A DNA stretch of 6,222 nt from an uncultured Stomatobaculum sp. (GTDB taxonomy: Bacteria > Bacillota > Clostridia > Lachnospirales > Lachnospiraceae), in assembly GCA_938010625.1 (NCBI GenBank), contig CALLVJ010000317.1:1-6222 (forward strand), read 5' to 3'. This document shows, piece by piece, positions 1 to 4,791 of the stretch. The position numbers and the translations under genes were made by a program. How positions within the stretch are numbered: position 1 is the stretch's first letter; the number at the start of each line of letters is the position of its first letter. The notes below the pieces were generated by a model that worked only from the letters and a program-made list of their open reading frames with translations, searched no databases and was not told the DNA's origin.

Positions 1-978
1 TCCGTCTGTGAGGTGATTAAGCCCTATGTCGCTTTTTACTGCGTCGCGGCGGCGGAGGAGGCCTTGGAACTGAGACGAAAGGGCGTTGAGAAGCCGATTC
101 TGATTCTGGGTCCCATGCCGGGCGATGACTATGCGACGCTGATCCGCGCTGGCGTGCGCCCCTCGGTCTTTACCGAAGAGCAGGCGGTTGCACTCTCGGC
201 GGCAGCGGTCTCGCTTGGTGTCCGGGCACCTTTTCACCTCGCGGTCGATACGGGCATGAACCGCATCGGGCTCCGGGCGGATGAAACCGGAGTTGCGCTC
301 GCCGAGAAAATTGCGGCCTGTCCGATGCTCGACTTCGAGGGCATGTTCACCCACTTTTACCGCGCGGACGAGTGGGATCTGGAGACCACAGAGCGCCAGC
401 TTGCGCGCTTTCGGAATTTTAAGGCTGCGCTCGAAAAGAAGGGGCTTAAGCCTCGCATCTGCCACGTCGCGAATTCCGCGGGCATTCTGAATCTGCACGG
501 CACGGACTTTGACATGGTGCGGGCGGGCATTGCGCTCTATGGCATATACCCCGCGGAGGAGATGGCGCATGCGGTAAGACTGGAACCGGCGCTCTCTCTG
601 CACAGCACCGTGACCTATGTAAAAGATGTGCCGGCAGGAGAGACCATCAGCTATGGCGGCACCTATGTCGCAGAGACCGCGCGCCGGGTCGCAACTGTGC
701 CGGTGGGCTATGGCGACGGCTATCCGCGCTCGCTCAGCAACAAGGGCGAGGTGCTGATTCACGGCAGGCGCTGTCGCATTCTGGGGCGAGTCTGTATGGA
801 TCAGCTCATGGTAGATGTGAGCGAAGTGCCGGAGGCAGCGGCAGGTTCGGAAGTGACATTGCTCGGCGAGGACGGGGATGAGCGCATCACGCTCGAAGAA
901 CTGTCTGAGCGCTCAGGGCGTTTTCCCTATGAATTTATGTGTTGTCTGAACCGGCGAGTGCCCCGCATTTATTGCTGA
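1..978 (+). CDS. alr: Alanine racemase, 5'-partial
   Basis: PLP-dependent racemase interconverting L- and D-alanine in the cytoplasm, which supplies D-Ala for peptidoglycan. The frame is open from base 1, so the GTG at 13 is not the true start. 325 residues are present, against roughly 370-390 for the family, so about 50-60 N-terminal residues are missing, including the PLP-binding lysine (KADAYGHG-like motif). Visible family signatures: DTGMNRIGL near residue 80, HVANSAG (residues about 156-162), MVRAGIALYGIYP, then the C-terminal beta domain with ISYGGTY (codon 664-666 is the equivalent of the catalytic Tyr265 of the Geobacillus enzyme), GYGDGYPR (Tyr284 equivalent) and CMDQ at 793-804 (Met312-Asp313 equivalents). 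It ends in the usual RVPRIY-type tail. All catalytic residues that fall inside the window are intact. The next gene starts 19 nt downstream on the same strand, so co-transcription is likely, subject to the hairpin at 1012-1032. Confidence 0.96.
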   Translation, partial: SVCEVIKPYVAFYCVAAAEEALELRRKGVEKPILILGPMPGDDYATLIRAGVRPSVFTEEQAVALSAAAVSLGVRAPFHLAVDTGMNRIGLRADETGVALAEKIAACPMLDFEGMFTHFYRADEWDLETTERQLARFRNFKAALEKKGLKPRICHVANSAGILNLHGTDFDMVRAGIALYGIYPAEEMAHAVRLEPALSLHSTVTYVKDVPAGETISYGGTYVAETARRVATVPVGYGDGYPRSLSNKGEVLIHGRRCRILGRVCMDQLMVDVSEVPEAAAGSEVTLLGEDGDERITLEELSERSGRFPYEFMCCLNRRVPRIYC

Positions 979-985
979 GGCGAAG

Positions 986-992
986 AGAGGAG
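986..992 (+). promoter_or_regulatory. Shine-Dalgarno site that decides a TTG start
   Basis: AGAGGAG at 986-992 lies 5 nt before TTG at 998-1000. No ATG or GTG in frame is better placed, and translation from this TTG gives the expected hydrophobic first membrane segment directly. I therefore take TTG as the start of the CNNM/CorC gene. Confidence 0.75.
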
Positions 993-997
993 TTTTT

Positions 998-2320
998 TTG
1001 GACAGTTTGTTGCCGAGTTTACTCGGCTTTTTGCTGGCACTGTGGCTCTGCAGCGCAGGATTTTCGTTTGGTGCGGCTCTGCAGAATCTGAGCGAGAAGG
1101 ATCTCGCAGCTGCCCTGGAGGAAGGGGATCGGCGCGCGGGTGATTTACTTCGACAGAAGGAGCGCCCGGGCAGCTTTGTGCGCAGCCTCCAGCTGCTCAC
1201 GGTGCTGCTGGGCTTCCTGGTCGGCGGCTTTTGCCTCCTGCCGCTCACATCTGTACTCGCAAAGGCAGTCTTTTGGAGAGAGTTGCCGCAGGCGCATATT
1301 CTGGCAGCTGTGCTGGTCTATGGACTTGCGACCATTCTTTTTGCAGCCTTTGGCACGGTGTTGCCGAAGCGGCTCGCAGAGCGGAATCCTGAGAAGACAG
1401 CGCGGCAGGCGCTGAAACTGGTGCATGGGTTCATGACAGTGCTCTGCGTTCCCGAGTGGATTGTGCGGAACCTGGTCAATGTTGTGCTCCGGCTCGTCGG
1501 CATTGATCCTGATAAGAGCGGCGAAAATGTTACGGAAGAGGACATCATGTCGATGGTCAACGAGGGGCATGAGCAGGGCGTTGTTGAGTCGGATGAGGCT
1601 GAGATGATCACCAACATCTTCCGCCTGAATGACAAGACAGCTGAGGACATCATGACCCAGCGAAAGCGCGTGATTGCGCTGGATGCTGAGATGAAGCTAT
1701 CGGACGCAGTTGATTTTCTGCTCAGGGAAAACGTGCATTCGCGTTTCCCGGTCTACAAGGAGGATATTGACCATATCATCGGAATCCTCCACCTGCGCGA
1801 TGCCATCAGCTTTGCGCAGACACCTGCGCGTCTGGAAAAGAAGATTTCGGAACTCCCGGGCCTGCTTCGCGACGCCCACTTTGTGCCGGACACGCGCGCG
1901 GTCGATGTGCTGTTCCGCGAGATGCAGTATCGGAAATTGCAGATGGTGATTGTCGTCGACGAGTACGGCCAGACAGATGGGGTGGTCAGCATGGAGGATA
2001 TTCTGGAGGAGATTGTCGGCAATATTGCGGACGAGTACGACCGCGAGGAGGAAGAAATCCGCGCGCTGCCGGATGGCAGCTGGATTATGCACGGCTTTAC
2101 GCGCCTTTCTGATGCTGAGGAGGCGAGCGGCATTCCGTTTACCGAGGAGGAGCTTGAAGACTTCGACACCTTGAACGGCTTCTTGATTGCAAAACTTGAC
2201 CACTTTCCGGCGGACAATGAGAGAGCCAGCATAAAGGCACATGGGTTTCTATTCCAGATTCTGAAAGCAGAGAACAGAATGATCAAAACAGTCAAAGTAG
2301 AGTGGCAGGAAGAGGCGTAA
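998..2320 (+). CDS. CNNM/CorC (HlyC/TlyC-like) family protein: DUF21, two CBS domains, CorC_HlyC domain
   Basis: Integral membrane protein of the CNNM/CorC family, whose characterised members export Mg2+ or protect against high Mg2+; older annotations call it hemolysin. 440 residues, normal for the family. Order seen: DUF21 region with hydrophobic segments at about 4-28, 64-90, 99-120 and 142-166; acidic linker with EDIMSMVNEGHEQGVV (180-196); CBS1 about 216-270 (DIMTQRKRVIALD, SRFPVY, GILHLRDAI); CBS2 about 287-345 (MVIVVDEYGQTDGVVSMEDI); transporter-associated CorC_HlyC domain about 352-436 (DGSWIMHG, DTLNGFL). The cytosolic half is canonical. The DUF21 half is not: the usual S-E-T-A-L motif at the end of TM1 reads F-G-A-A-L (24-28), and the usual G-E-x-x-P-K reads G-T-V-L-P-K (119-124), so two conserved acids are absent. 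Assignment to the family is firm; Mg2+ transport by this copy is an inference that these substitutions weaken. Confidence 0.93.
   Translation: MDSLLPSLLGFLLALWLCSAGFSFGAALQNLSEKDLAAALEEGDRRAGDLLRQKERPGSFVRSLQLLTVLLGFLVGGFCLLPLTSVLAKAVFWRELPQAHILAAVLVYGLATILFAAFGTVLPKRLAERNPEKTARQALKLVHGFMTVLCVPEWIVRNLVNVVLRLVGIDPDKSGENVTEEDIMSMVNEGHEQGVVESDEAEMITNIFRLNDKTAEDIMTQRKRVIALDAEMKLSDAVDFLLRENVHSRFPVYKEDIDHIIGILHLRDAISFAQTPARLEKKISELPGLLRDAHFVPDTRAVDVLFREMQYRKLQMVIVVDEYGQTDGVVSMEDILEEIVGNIADEYDREEEEIRALPDGSWIMHGFTRLSDAEEASGIPFTEEELEDFDTLNGFLIAKLDHFPADNERASIKAHGFLFQILKAENRMIKTVKVEWQEEA
1012..1032 (+). terminator. Terminator-like hairpin inside the first codons of the CorC-family gene
   Basis: GCCGAG (1012-1017), loop TTTA, CTCGGC (1022-1027), then TTTTT (1028-1032). 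The perfect 6-bp GC-rich stem plus T5 has the form of an intrinsic terminator. It sits at codons 5-12 of the downstream gene and 33 nt after the alr stop. Whether it ends part of the alr transcription when the downstream gene is poorly translated, or is a chance effect of Leu-Pro-Ser-Leu-Leu-Gly codons, cannot be told from sequence. Confidence 0.4.
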
Positions 2321-2364
2321 TCCTTACAATTTTCAGTCGCTTCGGCTTTCCACAGCAGAATCTC

Positions 2365-2393
2365 TTTACAGAAATTTAAGTTGTCGCTATGAT
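2365..2393 (+). promoter_or_regulatory. Sigma-A type promoter for the secreted repeat protein
   Basis: -35 TTTACA (2365-2370), 17-nt spacer, -10 TATGAT (2388-2393): five of six matches in each box with ideal spacing. Predicted transcription start about 2399-2401, giving a leader of about 30 nt before the SD AAGGGGG (2417-2423) and ATG at 2432. The preceding stretch (2321-2364) holds no convincing terminator for the CorC-family gene, so some read-through is possible. Confidence 0.7.
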
Positions 2394-2431
2394 AGAGACA
2401 AGAAATTCCGACAGAAAAGGGGGAAGCAGGC

Positions 2432-2770
2432 ATGAAGATTGCAAAGTTGGCAGTGGCGTCAGTGGCACTTACACTTGCACTTAGTTTTACGGCATTCGCT
2501 GGCACCTGGAGACAGGGGGAGAGCCGCCCGGATGCCTGGTGGTATGACTACGGCGACGGACAGTATCCGTCCAACACTTGGGTATGGCTGGATGGCAACA
2601 AAGACGGCATTGCAGAGTGCTATTACTTTGACCAGAACGGCTGGCTTCTGACTGATACCACTACGCCGGATGGCTATCAGGTCAATGCAGATGGTCAGTG
2701 GATCACCTATGGCCAGATTCGCCGCGTCTATTCGATGGCTGCGAGAGGCTGTGCGCTCGGCAGGCGATAA
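2432..2770 (+). CDS. Small secreted protein with cell-wall-binding-like repeat; C-terminus probably frameshifted
   Basis: 112 residues as read. Residues 1-23 form a clear Sec signal peptide: Lys2 and Lys5, a hydrophobic core and an AFA cleavage site before Gly24. Residues 24-90 are rich in Trp, Tyr, Gly and Asp (DAWWYDYGDG, NTWVWLDGNKDG, CYYFDQNGW, TTTPDGYQVNADGQW) and resemble the choline-binding/cell-wall-binding repeats found on many secreted Lachnospiraceae proteins. A role at the cell surface or envelope follows from this, but no enzymatic domain is visible. After about residue 96 the sequence loses this character and ends in a Cys/Arg-rich tail (ARGCALGRR), while frame 3 becomes coding-like up to a stop at 2883-2885, just before a terminator. 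A net +1 (or -2) frameshift between about 2725 and 2768 is the likely explanation. The gene has its own promoter and terminator and so is probably monocistronic. Alternatively the 112-residue form is genuine. Confidence 0.75.
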   Translation: MKIAKLAVASVALTLALSFTAFAGTWRQGESRPDAWWYDYGDGQYPSNTWVWLDGNKDGIAECYYFDQNGWLLTDTTTPDGYQVNADGQWITYGQIRRVYSMAARGCALGRR

Positions 2771-2885
2771 GACCTACCGCCCGCGGGAGGCAAACCGCAA
2801 CCACGGCAAGGACGGCAGCTTTGATGAGTTGACCGGAAAACGCGTCGGCGGTCCGGAGTCACCGTTCACGCAGCAGACGTTTTGA
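2763..2885 (+). pseudogene. Probable displaced C-terminal tail of the secreted repeat protein (frame 3)
   Basis: Frame 3 from about 2763 encodes a hydrophilic, Gly/Arg/Asn-rich stretch of about 40 residues (GDKTYRPREAN... to ...SPFTQQTF) with the G/C-rich wobble positions seen in neighbouring genes. It has no start codon with a ribosome site of its own and stops at 2883-2885, 15 nt before the terminator stem. The simplest reading is that it is the original end of the 2432 gene, displaced by an indel. It matches no domain I recognise. The exact joining point cannot be fixed without homologues. Confidence 0.5.
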
Positions 2886-2900
2886 GTTCAATGAAATGCG

Positions 2901-2930
2901 AAAACGCGCGTCGGTTGACGCGCGTTTTTT
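2901..2930 (+). terminator. Strong intrinsic terminator
   Basis: Perfect 12-bp inverted repeat: AAAACGCGCGTC (2901-2912), loop GGTT (2913-2916), GACGCGCGTTTT (2917-2928), with the T run covering 2925-2930. It ends the transcript of the secreted-protein gene. The A-tract on the 5' arm also gives a T-tract in the reverse direction, so it could act both ways, although no minus-strand gene is seen nearby. Confidence 0.9.
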
Positions 2931-2943
2931 CGCGTGTTAGTAT
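2915..2943 (+). promoter_or_regulatory. Putative yebC promoter, -35 box inside the terminator
   Basis: -35 TTGACG (2915-2920, five of six), 17-nt spacer, -10 TAGTAT (2938-2943, four of six) preceded by TG at 2935-2936 as an extended -10. The -35 box overlaps the loop and 3' arm of the terminator hairpin. Predicted start about 2950, leaving a leader of about 50 nt before ATG at 3003. That leader contains a small GTGCA/TGCAC stem at 2959-2974. Confidence 0.6.
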
Positions 2944-3002
2944 GAGACGGAAATGATGGTGCACTGCGCTGCACAGAAGAAAAAGATAAAGGAGTTTTTG
3001 GC

Positions 3003-3734
3003 ATGTCAGGACATTCCAAGTTTGCGAATATCAAGCACAAGAAAGAGAGAAATGACGCCGCAAAGGGCAAGATTTTCACCGTGATCGGCAGAGAAATTGC
3101 TGTCGCAGTCAAAGAAGGCGGGCCAGATCCCGCCAACAACTCGAAACTCCGGGATGTCATTGCGAAGGCGAAAGCAAACAATGTCCCGAACGATACGATT
3201 AACAACGGCATCAAGAAGGCGGCCGGCGGTCTGGATTCCGTGAACTATGAGCAGAACGTCTATGAGGGCTATGGCCCATCCGGCGTTGCGATTATCGTTG
3301 AGACACTGACTGACAACAAGAACCGCACAGCGGCCAATGTGCGCGCGGCTTTCTCGAAGGGCGGCGGCAATGTCGGCACGCCGGGCTGCGTCTCCTTTAT
3401 GTTTGACCGCAAGGGCCAGATTATCATTGACAAAGAAGAGTGCGATATGGACCCGGACGAGCTCATGATGTTTGCACTGGATGCAGGCGCGGAGGACTTT
3501 GCGGACAATGAGGACAGCTACGAGGTGCTCACGGATCCGGATCAGTTCTCGGCAGTGCGCGAGGCATTTGAGCAGAAAGGCATTCCGATGCTCGAGGCGG
3601 ATGTCAAGATGATTCCGCAGACCTGGGTCAGCTTAAAGAGCGAAGAGGATCAGAAGAAGATGCAGCGCATTCTGGATCTGCTCGACGAGGATGATGATGT
3701 TCAGGCGGTGTTCCACAGCTGGGATGAAGAATAA
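3003..3734 (+). CDS. yebC: YebC/PmpR (TACO1) family protein
   Basis: Cytoplasmic protein of the YebC/TACO1 family. Members were first described as DNA-binding regulators (PmpR type); later work links the family to translation, helping ribosomes through proline-rich stretches. 243 residues, normal full length. The N-terminal signature is MSGHSKFANIKHKK; most members have Trp where Phe7 stands here. Other landmarks are AKGKIFTVIGREI (20-32), ANNVPNDTI (58-66), YEGYGPSGVAIIVE (87-100), TDNKNRTAANVR (103-114), the GGGNVGT turn (120-126), SFMFDRKG (131-138) and the acidic end DEDDDVQAVFHSWDEE. The start is fixed by SD AAAGGAG (2988-2994), 8 nt upstream of ATG. It is separated from the previous gene by a terminator and appears to have its own promoter. 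Which of the two proposed roles it plays cannot be read from the sequence. Confidence 0.96.
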   Translation: MSGHSKFANIKHKKERNDAAKGKIFTVIGREIAVAVKEGGPDPANNSKLRDVIAKAKANNVPNDTINNGIKKAAGGLDSVNYEQNVYEGYGPSGVAIIVETLTDNKNRTAANVRAAFSKGGGNVGTPGCVSFMFDRKGQIIIDKEECDMDPDELMMFALDAGAEDFADNEDSYEVLTDPDQFSAVREAFEQKGIPMLEADVKMIPQTWVSLKSEEDQKKMQRILDLLDEDDDVQAVFHSWDEE

Positions 3735-3752
3735 GATTTTTTGAGGCTTCAG

Positions 3753-3786
3753 AAGGGGGAGAGGGGGAAAGTTTCCTCTCTCCCTT
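3753..3786 (+). terminator. Hairpin after yebC, possible weak terminator
   Basis: AAGGGGGAGAGG (3753-3764) can pair with CCTCTCTCCCTT (3775-3786): 12 bp with one G-T wobble and a 10-nt loop. Only one further T follows the 3' arm, so it lacks a proper U-tract. It may be a leaky terminator, a 3'-end stabiliser for yebC mRNA, or a leader element for the AEC gene 28 nt further on. Confidence 0.4.
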
Positions 3787-3802
3787 TGTGATAGATGAGA
3801 GC

Positions 3803-3809
3803 AGGAGGT
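3803..3809 (+). promoter_or_regulatory. Consensus Shine-Dalgarno site that decides a TTG start
   Basis: AGGAGGT at 3803-3809, 4 nt before TTG at 3814-3816 (5 nt from the AGGAGG core). It is the best ribosome site in the window, and translation from this TTG leads straight into the first membrane segment of the AEC protein. Confidence 0.75.
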
Positions 3810-3813
3810 CTGT

Positions 3814-4754
3814 TTGGGAGAGTTTTTGCATGCGGTATCGGCGGTTTTCGTAATTTTCAGCCTGATGGCCGTGGGTGTTTTGCTGGGGAAACTCAAGTTT
3901 ATGACGGCGACGGAGAAAAAGTTCGTGAGCCGCTATGTCATCAACATCGCTGTGCCGCTGAATACGATTGTCGGTATCCAGAAGAATCTGAAGCGCTCGG
4001 ATATGCTCGAGATGGGGCAGCTTTTGCTGGTGCCGCTGATTACGATATTGATTTGTCTCGCGGTCTCAATCCTGGTTGCAAAGATGCTGAAGCTCCCGAA
4101 GCGGCGGAGCGGTGTCTTTGTGGCGCTCGCGTTTCTCTCAAACACGCTTTTCATCGGCTTGCCCATGGCGCAGGAATTGTTCGGCGATGTCAGTCTGCCC
4201 TATGTGATGATTTACTACATGTGCTCGACGGTCTTCACCCAGACGGTTGCGCTGATGCTGGTGGAGCGCTCGGGCGAGGCCGCGGAACAGACGGGGAAGA
4301 AGCAGAACCTGCTGGTCTCGCTGTTTACGAAGCCGCCGATTCTCGGCATTATTGCGGCCTATGTGCTGTTGCTCCTGGACATCCGCCTGCCGCGCATCGC
4401 GATGAGCTTCATGAACTATGTGAGCGCGACCGTGACGCCGCTCGCCCTTTTTTACTGCGGCTTTGTGATTTACGAGCTCGGGAAAAAGAGCCTGCGCTTA
4501 GAGCGCGGCATTCCGATCATGCTGGTGCTCCGCTTACTCTTTGCGCCGCTGGTCTCGATTCTGGTGACCCGGGCGCTCGGGGTCACGGGACTCCCGCAGA
4601 AGGTTTTCCTGATCGAGGCCGCACTGCCCTCAGTTTCGCAGATCACGGTCATGCGGGCGCCTATGGCGCAGATGAACAGTATGCAGCGATTGGTTCGGTG
4701 CTCTCAACGCTCGGCATTTTCATCACGGTGCCAATTCTGATGGTTTTGTCCTGA
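3814..4754 (+). CDS. AEC-family transporter (auxin efflux carrier / malate permease type), frameshifted near the 3' end
   Basis: Multi-spanning membrane carrier of the auxin efflux carrier family; bacterial members export or import small organic acids such as malate, and the substrate here is unknown. Starts at TTG 3814. Landmarks: TM1 about 5-27; ISRYVINIAVPLN-type helix at 39-50; ALAFLSNTLFIGLP (104-117) with the conserved Asn and Gly-Leu-Pro; FTKPPILGII (171-180); further hydrophobic segments to about 270; ALPSVSQITVM (270-280). After Met280 (codon 4651-4653) the starting frame runs into a non-family tail and stops at 4738-4740. Frame 3 instead gives AGAYGADEQYAAIGSVLST and a last membrane helix ending at TGA 4752-4754, which is the normal AEC C-terminus. 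One missing base after 4653 (ATG-CGG for ATG-GCG-GG) explains it; the repaired protein would have about 313 residues, normal for the family. As read, the last helix is lost. The ATPase gene follows after 37 nt, so the two probably share a transcript. Confidence 0.9.
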
Positions 4755-4780
4755 GGCATTGGGGCAGTCAGTGCAAGAGA

Positions 4781-4787
4781 AGGAAGG
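4781..4787 (+). promoter_or_regulatory. Ribosome site before tandem ATG codons of the ATPase gene
   Basis: AGGAAGG (4781-4787) precedes two adjacent in-frame ATGs at 4792 and 4795, with spacings of 4 and 7 nt. The second has the more usual spacing, so the true start may be 4795. The difference is one Met. Confidence 0.55.
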
Positions 4788-4791
4788 TGTT

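Noticed and set aside
13..15. GTG as the start of alanine racemase
   Set aside because: The frame is open upstream to base 1, no ribosome site precedes it, and starting here would leave out the PLP-binding lysine region essential to the enzyme.
1753..2505. Minus-strand open frame of 250 codons
   Set aside because: It lies opposite the conserved CBS and CorC_HlyC coding region, is rich in Ser and Arg, matches no family and has no ribosome site or promoter that I can see.
2959..2974. GTGCA-CTGCGC-TGCAC small inverted repeat in the yebC leader
   Set aside because: Five base pairs with a 6-nt loop are within chance expectation. No T-tract and no overlap with the ribosome site, so no riboswitch or attenuator can be claimed.
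3770..3800. Possible AEC promoter with a GATAGA-like -10
   Set aside because: No acceptable -35 box lies 16-18 nt upstream, and the -10 match is poor.
3795..4754. Open frame of 319 codons in frame 3 across the AEC gene
   Set aside because: Its first 285 or so codons give a low-complexity Gly/Arg/Ala-rich sequence typical of a shadow frame in GC-rich DNA. Only its last 32 codons (4656-4754) are real, as the displaced end of the AEC protein.
4755..4791. Possible Mg2+-sensing leader before the MgtA-like ATPase
   Set aside because: The gap is only 37 nt and has no stable stem. Known M-box or mgtA leaders are far longer.
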